Assembly: GCA_039619475.1 (NCBI GenBank)
Contig: CM077116.1
Span: 9,038,501-9,102,500 of the forward strand
Direction: 5' to 3'
DNA from: Icerya purchasi
Taxonomy: Eukaryota; Arthropoda; Insecta; Hemiptera; Monophlebidae
Length of the DNA: 64,000 nucleotides
Shown: piece after piece, positions 54,836 to 64,000 of the stretch
Numbering within the stretch: the first letter of the stretch is position 1
Layout: each line of letters starts with the position of its first letter
Made by a program: the position numbers and the translations under genes
The notes under the pieces: model-generated
Told to the model about the DNA's origin: nothing
What the model saw: the letters and a program-made list of their open reading frames with translations, nothing else
Databases searched by the model: none

Positions 54836-55437
54836 AATATATAACTCGCCCCGCGGAGTTCGGTTGCGTCGCTAGAGACACCTTCTCTGGTAAGTAGTCA
54901 CTCGACTGCCATTTTGTGCTAGCCCTACAGGCAGGAGATACGAAACAGCAACCGGGTGAGTTCCATACGTCCACGACGTGCGGGGTGGTAATTTTCTGTT
55001 CGGAGGACTTAGCTCTGATCAGAAAAGCTAAACTGGAACTCACATGCTGACAGGAAAACGGTTGGAGTCACGCATACCGAGTATGTGGATTTCTTAAAAA
55101 ATACCGTTAAGCATTTTGCCGCAATTTCAACAGCGGACTGCCAGCAACTCACCCGCGACCGTTACCCCAGGTCGGAATGACGAAAGTCCTTCTAGGATGA
55201 GTAGGCGGGTTCCCGGCGCCTTGAACCGAGGATCTCTCGGCTAGGGGAGCACACTTTAAACATAGCCTACGGAAAAGGACTGGAGACCTTACCGCGCAGT
55301 ATATCCTCCTCGTACCGATGCAAAGAACAATAAGAAAAATGGCCCTCAGTTTCCGATAGGTGGAATACACGTCGCCTGTACCACCGAAGGGGGTGCTAAT
55401 CCCCGGAAGCAAAACAAGGCGGCAATATGTTCACAAC
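54836..55437 (+). other. 5' leader of LINE D
   Basis: This roughly 600-bp segment is less AT-rich than either flank and carries no convincing ORF. The minus-strand frames at 54834-55043 and 55149-55412 are not supported. It directly precedes the ORF2 ATG at 55438 and would hold the element's internal promoter and untranslated leader. Confidence 0.5.
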
Positions 55438-55629
55438 ATGAAAATCGCTACGTAGAATGTGAGATCAATGTATTTAACAGGGAAATCGGAAAATGTCATA
55501 TTAGAAGCCAACAAATTAAAGATCGATATACTGGGAATAAGCGAAATGAGATGGACCGGACAGGATAGAATAATCTATGACAATTATAAAATAAGTTATT
55601 CAGGAGGAAATCAACATGAGCATGAAGAA
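55438..55629 (+). pseudogene. LINE D ORF2, first part of EN
   Basis: It starts MKIAT, then TAG at 55453-55455 where Trp is expected in KIATWNVRSM, then YLTGKSENVILEANKLKIDI, LGISEMRWTG (catalytic Glu) and YKISYSGG. The coding sequence breaks at the T-run of the R1-like insertion and resumes at 56523. Confidence 0.8.
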
Positions 55630-56522
55630 TTTTTTTTTTTTTTTTTTGCTAAAAAACCGTATATTGAAGTAACAAGTGTATAAAGGTACAAAAGACTGTG
55701 GGTGCAACATAACTATGTATCAAGATTAAAATTATCAAGAATGGTTAAACTTTGTGTGTAAACGGCCCTTTGCAAAGTGTACTTATTGCTATATTGTGGA
55801 CAGTTCCGACTATTATCAAGAGTATTATTATAGAACTTAATTGCTATTAACATTCTTAAAAATTAAATGAAATATAATGAAAGAAAACAAATGTACATAT
55901 AATGTAGCAGTAATGTATAATTTTCATAAGTAATGGGATAACGTTTGATTTAGCGTATACATGAGAAATTGTAATTCTAAATCTGTAATGTAGCTACTTA
56001 TATTTTAACAATGAAAATAAATGAAACGAATCCTAATGTACATCCTAACGAACATACACTAATATTATAAATTACACGAATAAGAAAAGGAAATATACAT
56101 CACGGAGGAGGCAGATCATTTTGAAAAATGAATAATGATTTTCCAGGTTTCACAAATCGTTTATATTTAGCCACATTGAATTAGTGGCCCAGTTGAAACT
56201 TGCACCTCATAGCAGCCTTAGCAAACTTGGGGAAAAGGTAGCGATTTTTTCTAGTAATCTGGAAACGATCAGTTTTCATAATATTGAATTTAACACGCAA
56301 GTGAAAATGACTAACGCCATCAGTAACGTCTAGTGAACAGCAGGTACACCCTGGGCCACTAGCAAGTCGGAACCTGTATAGGTAAGCACCAAACTTCCCA
56401 TGCCCAGAGAGCATCTGGGAGCTGTAAAGGTTGATATTTAATTTTTTCATTCTTAATCTGTCTGAGATACCGGGGAGAAAGTAATAGGTTTTTCTTCCCA
56501 TAGAGTTAACACCCCATCTCAA
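55630..56522 (-). mobile_element. R1-like LINE 3' end inserted in LINE D
   Basis: The T-run at 55630-55647 is a minus-strand poly-A tail. A 113-codon minus frame (56522-56181) contains YYFLPGISDRLRMKKLNINL, SSQMLSGHGKFGAYLYRF and LASGPGCTCCSLDVTDGVSH, the Q.L.GHG.F..YL.RF...P.C.CC....D...H pattern at the end of R1-like and related ORF2 proteins. About 530 bp of 3' untranslated sequence follows. LINE D coding sequence resumes immediately at 56523. No clear target duplication was found. Confidence 0.75.
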
Positions 56523-57065
56523 ATCATGATTAACGCAAAGATCAAGGGGATGATAAATGATATAATCCCGCTTTCTGATAGAGTATTATATATCCAAATC
56601 AATTGTAAACCTAAACCCATCACTTTAATACAAATATATGCAACAACTTCAAAGAGCAGCGACAAAGAATTGGAACAATTTTACGACGGTGTTAACAAAT
56701 TAGTGAAAAAATCGAGAAAAGAGGGCCCAATTTTAATCATGGGTGACTTCAACGTGAAAGAGGGTGAAGGAGAGTATGGGAAAATAGTTGGACACTATGG
56801 ATTATGTAAAAGAAACGAACGCGGCGATAGAATGATTGAATTCGCACAAAAACATAATCTGGTTATATGCAACACTATATTTAAAAAACATCCATGCAGA
56901 TTATATACCTGGAAGGGTCCAAGGGATCAAATATGGAACCAAGTAGACTACATAATGATAAACGAAATATTCCGAAATGCAATAGTAGACTGTAGTACAT
57001 ATCTTTCGGCGGATTGTAATACCGATCATATATTACTTGCAGCTGTATGCGGAATCAGATTGTAG
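56523..57065 (+). pseudogene. LINE D ORF2, second part of EN
   Basis: The frame opens INAKIKGMINDIIPLSDRVL and carries ITLIQIYATTSKSSD, GPILIMGDFNVKEGEGEYGK (EN Asp/Asn motif), LYTWKGPRDQIWNQVDYIMI and the terminal CNTDHILLAAV (Asp-His). It ends at TAG near 57063. This is the downstream half of the nuclease split by the R1-like insertion. Confidence 0.85.
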
Positions 57066-57099
57066 AAATGTAATAAGGAGGGAAAAATAAGAATCGATA

Positions 57100-58588
57100 A
57101 AATAGACATAGACGAATTAAAGAAAAAAGAAATCGTAAGAAAATTTGTTGAAAAAGTAGATGAATATACAACAGAAGTACACACTGAACACGAAAACATA
57201 GAGGATATATGTGGAAAACTAAGGCAACTGACATTGCAATACCTAAAGTGAGAAAAGATAAAAAGAAATCGTGGATGACTGACGAAATAATAGAAATGAT
57301 GGAAAAAAGACGAAGCTTGAAAAACAAAAATGAGATGGAATATCGGAAAATGCATAAGATGATAATAAAAAAATGTAGAGAAAAAAAAACAAGTGGTATG
57401 AGGGAAAATGTCAGCGCATGCAATATCTGGAGGAACAAGAAAGAATAAGAGAAATACATAATGAAATAAAGAAAATGATGAAGATTCATAACAAAAGAAG
57501 TACCAAGATAAGGATACTAGAAGACGAAAACGGAAATATATACAGCAGTAAGGAAAAAATCGGAAAAAAAAAGACAAAATATATTCATAAGTTGTATAGC
57601 GATGATAACAGAACGCAAAATACAGAAATAAAAGACATAGAAAGAGTTCAAGACATATCAGTGAGAGAATTAAATTTCGCGCTGAGGAAGGCAAAAAATA
57701 AGAAAGCCCTAGGACCAGACGGGATTCCAGTAGATGTACTGAAAGTGATGTCCAAAAAAAGTAAACATACGTTGCTGAAAATAATAAACAAAATCTAAAA
57801 AACCGATCAACTGCCGGGTGATTTCAAGACATCACTATTTATACCCATACCGAAAAAGCGGAAATCAAGAAAATGTAAGAATCACAGAATCATAAGTGTC
57901 TCATGAGCCATACGCTGAAACTATTGTTATCAATATTGTAAATAGAAGAATTGAGGGAAAAGTGGATATACATCTGAAGGAAACGCAATACGGATTTGTG
58001 AACAACCGCGGAACAACAGACGCAATTGCGCTTTTTAAAACGATAATCCAAAGAGCGTTAGCCCTTAAACGAGATCTGTATATATGCTATGTCGATTACA
58101 AAACAACCTTCGACCGAATATAACACGAAAAGTTGATAGGAATACTGAAGAAATATCATCTGGATCGAGAAGACATTCAACTTATATACCAACTATATTG
58201 GCAGCAGACAGCCAGCGTAACCAAAGACAGAAATGAGGTTTCGAAAGATGTCACTGATATCAAAAGAGTAAGTCAGAGATGCCCATTGTCGCCTCCATTA
58301 TTTAATATCTACGCAGAAGAGATAATTAAACATCCGGTATTCGTCAAAAATGGATTCAAAGTGAATGGAGAATGAATAAACAACATAAGATATGCTGACG
58401 ACATGGTTTTGATCGGAGAAACGCTGCAACAGCTACAGCGAATGGTATTTACACTGAATAAAGAAAGCTTAAAACTGGGAATGCACATTAATATCGAAAA
58501 GACCAAAATAATAAAAATGAGTAAAAGCCCAAAAGAAAACATGAAACCGCTAGATTTAAAATCATTAATCGGAAAAAGCTGGAACAAG
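57100..58588 (+). pseudogene. LINE D ORF2, reverse transcriptase
   Basis: Read across several frames: SWMTDEIIEMMEKRRSLKNK, KNKKALGPDGIPVDVLKVM, FIPIPKKRKSRKCKNHRIIS, TQYGFVNNRGTTDAIALF, ICYVDYKTTFDRI (first Asp), SQRCPLSPPLFNIYAEEI (normally RQGC.LSPLLFN), NIRYADDMVLIGE and LKLGMHINIEKTKIIKMS. At least four frameshifts or stops are present. It is cut at 58588 by the piggyBac insertion. Confidence 0.8.
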
Positions 58589-58592
58589 TTAA

Positions 58593-59584
58593 CCATCCAC
58601 CGGTCGCGCTGTTGTATTTTGCACAACACTCAGCATTATTTTACTATAGCTAACATCGGATGCACATTTCCGGTCGCATGTGCATATATATTCTTCAACC
58701 AGAATCTCTAACAAAAAAATATTTCATTGCCGACAGTTTGTTTTGTTATGTCGTTTGATAAATAATAAAATTCTGAGACCAGCCTGTACCGTCGTACAAA
58801 ATACAACGCGCGACCGTTCACGTAATAATTTTTTTTACAGATAAATACCCCGTTTTATGCCGTTCTTTTGAATATTATACGGACAATCATGTAAGTATTG
58901 TTTGAATTTAGAATTTTCTTGGGTTTCCATTCACACACACACACATATACACCACACCACAAACTAGAAAGTGTTCTGAAAGTATGAATAATTTATTTAG
59001 GACGGAACATATAAATCTTTATGATATACCTCGTTTACTACAAGAATTGTCGGATGAAGAAAACAGTATTATTGAATGATAGTGACAGTGATCTAAGTGA
59101 AGAATATATTTGTAAAAACGTTGAGGAAACTGATAGTGAGCAAGACGGTGACAACGACGAAAAAACTGACGAAACTCCTGAAGATCAGCGATTTTACATA
59201 GGAAAATATGGATATGCACGTTAGCAAAAATATCAAAAACAAAATAGAAAAATATAATAAAATTACTTCCTGGACCAAAGCAATTTTCACGAGATGTGAA
59301 TTCTGTAAGTCAAGCATTTATAAAAATGATTGATTTGAGTATGATTAACGATTTGCTAAACATTTATTATTATTATTATCATTATTAATAAAATTTAATA
59401 AAAACAGCAGAAATTTGGATTTATGATCAATTGATTTATAAACATTTATTTCATTACTCAAAATAATAGTATTTAAGCAAATAGCATGTTAAAAAAATTC
59501 AGTTTAGACTAAAAAACACGGGTGCTGTACAAAGTACAACGCGCGACCAGTCATGTTAAAAAAATAGGCGCGACCGGTGGAAGG
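58593..59584. mobile_element. piggyBac-like element, internally deleted
   Basis: The 992-bp element is flanked by TTAA (58589-58592 and 59585-59588) and has terminal inverted repeats CCATCCACCGGTCGCGC and CCTTCCACCGGTCGCGC. A subterminal word GTACAAAnTACAACGCGCGACC occurs at 58795 and 59526, with a similar inverse near 58604. Inside is a short acidic reading frame (LSDEENSIIE, then DSDLSEEYICKN) and, in another frame, KLLPGPKQFSRD with FIKMIDLSMIND, resembling the N-terminal and early dimerisation region of piggyBac transposases. The catalytic DDD core is missing. The insertion splits LINE D. It would need a transposase in trans. Confidence 0.85.
58984..59340 (+). pseudogene. piggyBac transposase N-terminal remnant
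   Basis: The ATG at 58984 opens LLQELSDEENSIIE and then a stop. The frame at 59021-59224 continues with SDSDLSEEYICKNVEETDSE, and a third frame downstream has PGPKQFSRD and SQAFIKMIDLS. An acidic start followed by GP...A/S and F..F...M is typical of piggyBac-type transposases. No Asp catalytic motifs remain. Confidence 0.55.
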
Positions 59585-59588
59585 TTAA

Positions 59589-59950
59589 ATATATGTACAT
59601 ATTTGGAAGTAAGAATCACAGATGATAGCCGAGATAATAAAGAAATCAAAATACGTATAGGGCAGGCAAGGAGTACGTTCAATAATATAGAAGATACACT
59701 CAAAAGCTCAGCGATAAAAAAAAACACAAGAATGACGATACTGGAAAGTTACGAGTTCGAAAGGTGGTGTTATCGGAAAATGGAAAGGATAAAATGGATG
59801 GACAAGAATAGATATCAGGAAGTGCTGCGTAAATTAAATTTAACGGAATTTTCATTGTTTAAGACGATCGTGGCAGGGAAAACGAAATATCTAGACTAAA
59901 GAAGGACCGGTTATTCATACTAGTTTCCAGCGGGAAAGTACTCGGATATG
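59589..59950 (+). pseudogene. LINE D ORF2, thumb and C-terminal end
   Basis: After the right TTAA the sequence resumes with CTYLEVRITDDSRDNKEI, RIGQARSTFNNIEDTLKSS, TILESYEFERWCYRKMERIK and LFKTIVAGKTKYLD, followed in another frame by ISSGKVLGYAGRG. This matches the order YLGS.LT.D...EI..RI..A and W..RR..KI.W seen at the end of RTE-like ORFs and in LINE C. Confidence 0.75.
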
Positions 59951-60129
59951 CGGGGAGGGGGGCGCAGGAGATTTAACATGCTGACTAGCGTAGAAATTCC
60001 AGAGACCGAAGATCTTATTTGCGTTATCGCTTTCTCATCAAACGCTATTCCACTTCCTTGTCAAATATCAGTACCTCTTATTCTTTTATCCTTCGTCACT
60101 GGCGTTTTTCCTTCAATAAAGTTCCTATA

Positions 60130-61326
60130 CGAGGTATGACAATTGTATTCGTAGAATTGTTTTATAGCGCGACTTGTGACAATCGATGGTGCTCGCAATC
60201 TCGTTGGAAAGAGGGGCCATTTCTGAGTTAGTATATCCAGTTTTCATAATAGTAGTAGGTATATCTCGCGTTCTGTGGTCGTTTAAACAAAGTAAGGTTG
60301 TCGTGAAAATGTGCGATGTAAATACTGAGCAACGTATCATGATCAAATTGTTGGTCAAACGCGGAGTAAAACCACCGTCGGAAATGCGACTGTTTTCAAG
60401 TGGGCTAAGCGGTTTAAAGGCGACCGTGAATCAGTCGAGGGCGATCAGAGCTGCGGCGGTCCTTCTACCGCAAAAACGACGGCAAATGTTGAACGTGTTA
60501 CGCGTGCTCCAAGACCGTCGAGGGAGTTGTCGAATGTTAGAAGAAGAGTTAAACATCAACCGCGAGGCCATTCGGCAAATTTTAAATGACGATCTAGGTA
60601 ATGCGCAAATTGTGCGCCAAGATGGTTCCAAAAATGCTCACAGCTGAACAAAAAGAGCTCCGGAGATCCATCTGTCAGGACATGATTGATCGAACTGACG
60701 CTGGAGGAAACCAGTGGATGTCGTCCATTATCACGGGGGACGAGTCTTGGGTGTTCGAATATGACCCTGAGACCAAGAGACAGAGCATGCAGTGGGTGGA
60801 GAAGGGCGGGGAGCGTCCGAAATAAACTCGCACGTCCAAATCAAAAATCAAGTCTCTACTGATCGCTTTCTTCGACGTCAACGGCGTTATTCATCACAAA
60901 TACGTTCCCGCAGGCCAGACAGTCAATGCAGCATTCTACATCGAAGTTTTGAAACGGTTACGAATCAAATTGGCTGAAAAGCGTTGGGTGCCAGCGCTCT
61001 AGCACACTCGTCCTTCGCAGTACACCAGTTTTTGACGCTTCACAGCATCCCCCACCCCACCCAGACATGGCTCCTTGTGACTTTCATTTGTTCCCTCAAC
61101 TCAAAAGTTACTTGAAAGGAAACCGATATGACGGCATTACCGAAGTCCAAGGTCCTAATACACCTATCTGGGGGAAGGGGGGGGGGCTTCCTAAAAGGGT
61201 CGAACGTTGGCGGTAGTGCGCTGATCTCGGAGGACGCTACTGTGAAGGTGTTCAAAGTAAGTTTCCCCTGCCCCTATTTTTAGGCACTCCAGGGAAAACT
61301 TCTACGAATACAATTGTTACAACTCG
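60130..61326 (+). mobile_element. mariner-family element
   Basis: Inverted ends ACGAGGTATGACAATTGTAT (60130) and, read inward from 61326, ACGAGTTGTAACAATTGTAT with TCGTAGAA following in both arms, about 27 bp in all, are flanked by TA on each side. The length of about 1.2 kb is full size for mariner. The interior carries a frameshifted transposase. It separates LINE D from LINE A copy 5. Confidence 0.88.
60309..61250 (+). pseudogene. mariner transposase, defective
   Basis: The ATG at 60309 opens MCDVNTEQRIMIKLLVK. The second helix-turn-helix region has RRGSCRMLEEELNINREAIR. A frameshift near 60600 leads to LCAKMVPKMLTAEQKELRR, then SSIITGDESWVFEYDPETKR (first catalytic Asp), a further shift to LLIAFFDVNGVIHHKYVPAG and YIEVLKRLRIKLAEKRW. 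The HDNA motif with the second Asp is no longer recognisable near 61000. The third appears as DMAPCDFHLFPQLKSYLKGN near 61065. The enzyme would cut and paste the element at TA sites. This copy is dead. Confidence 0.85.
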
Positions 61327-62176
61327 TACTACCTCATATATCTATTTTTCTTTTAACGAGAAGGCCACGTTCAAGGCGGAAACTAGACATATTATTAGGT
61401 AATAAGTCATTATGCTTCGAGCCACAAAATAAGACGTACTGATGATGAAACATTTAAATAGATTTCTAACGAAGGGAGTAAGCCATATTGGACGAAGTGT
61501 GGAAGAATTGAGTTTAGGGATTGGATAACAATGAAGGTATTTCAAGATAAAGGAGTAGAAGCAAAGCTTATACAAGTTTAAGAGTAACGAAAACGAAAAA
61601 TCAGATAGAAGGTAAAGAAATCCTATCTATTCTGAGAACAGAATTAGAAAAGTTATATCTAAATACTGGATATCATTTTCTTTAGTAAAATAGCTGCTCC
61701 GCCGTAGACTTATCTCTACAGCTGGAACTGATGAAGGGGAAACTACAGAAGCTGATGTCATTAGAATTTTATCGTTATAAGGATTTTTTGTTGGCTTCGA
61801 TACTAAAGAAATTCCATTCTAGAATCTTAAGTTAACAGGGCACAGTGAATTCTCAGATAGGTGGAAGATGAAAAGGAGGTAATACCGAGAAAAGAGGAGA
61901 AGGCGGAAAGAAACAAGAAAGGGAAAAAGGAAAAGTAATATAACTCCCTCCGTTCAGAAAAATCTATGCGCGTAGATTGTGGGATGTAGGAAGCAAAAGA
62001 GAAGACGGTAGCGTAGGAAAGGATTTTAAAGACATTTGGGAGAACGATCCGATACCCGTTGCAGTTGGATTGTAAAGCGAAGCGAGCTGAGTAAATGCTG
62101 TAACACGTTGCAGAAGTCCCACTAAAGTGAGAGTAATAAATAACTTGTTCACAGTGTAACTCCGACTCCAAAAGAA

Positions 62177-62546
62177 CGAGACAAAAGTACACTGGTGACA
62201 GACACCAATGAAATGAATGTAACTGAGCCCGTTAGTAGGTTTAGCTACATCAGCATCAGTACATTCAACGCTTAAGTAAACAAAAACTGCAGTCGCAGTT
62301 ATAGTGATAAAAAAGCAACGAATAGTATGAACACCGAAACTCGCTTCGTTAATTCCACTGAAATGAGAAAAATATTCAGCATATTGTAGTATAGAGTAGT
62401 AACCGAGTAACTCAAGCCCGAAACGAGCGTGCCACGAGTACTCTGGTGAACGAAAACATTGAAATAAATATAACTGCGCTCGTCAGTGGGCTGAGACACT
62501 TCAGCGTCAGTACATTCAATAATAAAGGAAACAATTACTGCAATAA
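62177..62546. repeat. Diverged direct repeat, period about 248 bp
   Basis: Units at 62177-62300 and 62424-62546 share CAGTACATTCAA, CTGGTGA, GAAAT.AAT.TAACTG and TGCA.T..AGTTA-type blocks at roughly three quarters identity. Both lie in the ORF1-ORF2 spacer of LINE A copy 5. Read on the minus strand in the same amino-acid frame they give ECTDAEVSQPTDERSYIYF and ECTDADVAKPTNGLSYIHF. Confidence 0.65.
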
Positions 62547-62760
62547 AGTTAATCAGCAATTCATCAGAATGTCTCAAAATTCAAGGAAGGGGAAACTACA
62601 ACAAATACCGGAAAGAGAAAAAAGATACCACCATAAATAATTATAAACTAGCGTAAAGCTTCAAAAGGAAAAAGAAAAGGAACAGAGAGAAGGGAGAGAA
62701 TAAATAAGCGGTCTTCGAATTTCTATTCTTTTACTATTTATTGTTGGAGAAACGAGTAGT

Positions 62761-64000
62761 TAATTAAAAGGTAAAGATTCAGCAAGAGAAGGAGAAGAAG
62801 CAATGTTTTTAGATGCCAAAAGCTCTAAGAATGTTTTGGATAGCGAGGAAACTAATGGAAAAGAAGTGGAGATATAAGGATTAGTAGTAGCTAAAGAAGA
62901 AGGATTAGAGGTGCCAAGTGCGGAGTGACTACTTTTGATAGGAAAACGGATCTTTTAAGGGAGAGGGAAGACGGTTAGAAGGGAGCTTAGGAAATTGTGA
63001 AGGAGAATCGAAGTAGAGTTTAGGAGAAGAGAGTTTGTGAAAGGTGGGTGATTTAGTACGAGGAGTGGATTTGGGCAGCGTGAGAGATGACGAAGGGAAA
63101 GAACTAGAAGATAAATTATTAGACCTGGAACGGGAAACATTTGAATTTAATTTCTTGTGGGCGATATCAGCGAAGGAAAACGCAGAGGAAGTACGATTTT
63201 CCTCTTTTAACTGGCAAGGTTCATTGGAGGATATATTTGCAAACGCTATCATTTTTTTAAATTCCAGTTGTTCAAGAAAGACTGTGCATTGATGGTTGGT
63301 GGTATCATGAGAGCATTCACAGTTAAGACGTTTTAATTGTACCGGAGGACTCGAGCACTCATTAGCTCGGTGGGAGCCACTGCGCTTAACGCATCGGGGT
63401 TTACTGCGGAACATTTTTTTCTGTATGGCCGAAACGAAAGCGAGAACGACACTGGATGGGGGTCTTACACTAGGTTCAACCGAACAACGAAGATGGAAAA
63501 AATGGACAAAATCATGAATTTTGTTGGAAAGGAACTTAATTTCGGTTAAAGGAATGGAGCGGAGTTCATCACCTTGCCTTTTTTTAAGGTGCAGTATGGA
63601 AATAACAGGAACCGACGAGGAAACATCATTAAGGAGGTCATCTTCAGAGATATCAACTGGAATATCTCGAACAATACCAAATGAAAAAAGAAGAGAACTA
63701 GGAACGAATGCTTTGAATTTAGGATTATCTCAAAAAGTTGAGTCTAACAGAAATTCGTTGGCGGCGGAGATATAGGTAAAAAATAACCGAAGTCTACTTC
63801 TGCCAGTAGTCTTGCGGAATAAAAAATGTAGCAGCTGCAAAAGGATGCAGGCTACCGATGTTTTTATCGGAGAGAGATTCTAGAGCATAACTTAAATAGA
63901 ACCTGTGAAGCTGCCTGGGAAAAGATGGACATTACGCGCCGGTAAAATGTTATTGTTAGCAAAGTTAACTTCATTGTTGTTGTTACTAGTGTTGTTTAGT
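62761..64000 (-). pseudogene. LINE A ORF1 (gag-like), nearly complete but broken
   Basis: The minus frame is open from the window edge, with SYALESLSDKNIGSLHPL, TGRSRLRLFFTYISAANEFL, a TGA at 63730-63732, then FGIVRDIPVDISEDDLL, ISILHLKKRQGDELRSIPL, HFFHLRCSVEPSVRPPSSVV and the zinc-knuckle region CVKRSGSHRANEC and CECSHDTTNHQC. A Ser/Pro-rich tail follows (SPTFHKLSSPKLY, QFPKLPSN). A frameshift near 62930 leads to LSKTFLELLASKNIASSPS and TAA at 62761-62763, matching the ORF1 end of copy 1. In the first knuckle the second Cys is Arg. ORF1 binds element RNA. Confidence 0.75.

Larger units (their letters stand above)
54836..60010 (+). mobile_element. LINE family D (RTE-like), interrupted twice
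   Basis: A GC-richer leader starts near 54840 (GCCCCGCGGAGTTCGG) and runs to the ORF2 ATG at 55438. EN (55438-55629 and 56523-57065), RT (57100-58588) and C-terminal sequence (59589-59950) follow on the plus strand. An R1-like LINE tail (55630-56522, antisense) splits the EN, and a piggyBac element (58593-59584) splits the RT thumb. Numerous frameshifts show it is older than LINE C copy 2, to which it is related (shared KxSWMTDEI..MEKRR segment). The exact ends are not defined. Confidence 0.75.
61360..64000 (-). mobile_element. LINE family A, copy 5 (antisense, runs off the window)
   Basis: Reading the minus strand from the right edge gives ORF1, a 0.7-kb spacer, the start of ORF2 (ALQSNC near 62075), an EN piece (YGGAAILL near 61700) and RT remnants: IPKLNSSTLRPIWLTPFVRN near 61520, matching PKKNPNSFRPISLASCFRK of copy 1, then RLILWLE near 61430. 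Most of EN is deleted. It stops at the mariner border. The 5' end lies beyond the window. Confidence 0.7.

Noticed and set aside
55149..55412. 87-codon minus-strand ORF with Cys/Arg-rich product
   Set aside because: It lies in the GC-richer leader of LINE D, antisense, and has no recognisable domain.
57026..57694. 222-codon Phe/Tyr-rich minus-strand ORF (and 57055-57489)
   Set aside because: It is antisense to LINE D RT. The Phe/Leu richness is what AT-rich, Lys/Ile-coding sense sequence gives on the other strand.

Overview
The window is AT-rich eukaryotic nuclear DNA, almost certainly from an insect. The evidence is one host gene, a large R&R-type (chitin-binding) cuticle protein of the pro-resilin-like kind, buried in Jockey, I, CR1-like and RTE-like non-LTR retrotransposons, mariner, hAT, piggyBac and Harbinger-like DNA elements, and tRNA-derived SINEs. 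There are no operons, CRISPR arrays or rRNA genes. The order of insect cannot be fixed from what is visible.

Host gene. An internal exon (23462-23695, + strand) encodes the hydrophobic core of a signal peptide. A long terminal exon (49242-51278) encodes the R&R chitin-binding domain and a Pro/Ser-rich tail. Both splice sites are canonical and phase 0, leaving a 25,546-bp intron. The first exon, with the start codon, was not located.

Layout. 1-3913: LINE family A copy 1 (+). 4890-7270: dispersed repeat RX holding a palindromic foldback element and an antisense family A copy that itself carries a nested insertion. 7271-12469: mostly noncoding, with a hAT MITE and SINE pieces. 12470-16345: degenerate family A-like LINE, family B LINE with a nested family A copy, and a gag fragment. 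16346-20346: noncoding with SINEs. 20347-22930: Jockey element. 23462-51278: cuticle gene. Its intron holds, in order, a near-intact I-clade element (-), a SINE, a family A fragment, a Harbinger-like element with a hAT MITE inside, a SINE, LINE C copy 1 with two micro-insertions, a third micro-insertion, RX copy 2, and LINE B copy 2 with a whole LINE C copy nested inside. 51279-54835: AT-rich 3' flank. 54836-60010: LINE D, interrupted by an R1-like LINE tail and a deleted piggyBac. 60130-61326: mariner. 61360-64000: LINE A copy 5 (-), running off the window.

How it fits together. The autonomous elements carry in-frame stops or frameshifts and look dead. Target-site duplications give a relative insertion order: A into B, C into B, A into the tail of C, foldback into RX. 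I found no novel multi-gene system. The most unusual signals are the palindromic dimer with an empty paralogous site, three tiny 3'-end LINE insertions with intact target duplications, and the very large TE-packed intron of a cuticle gene.
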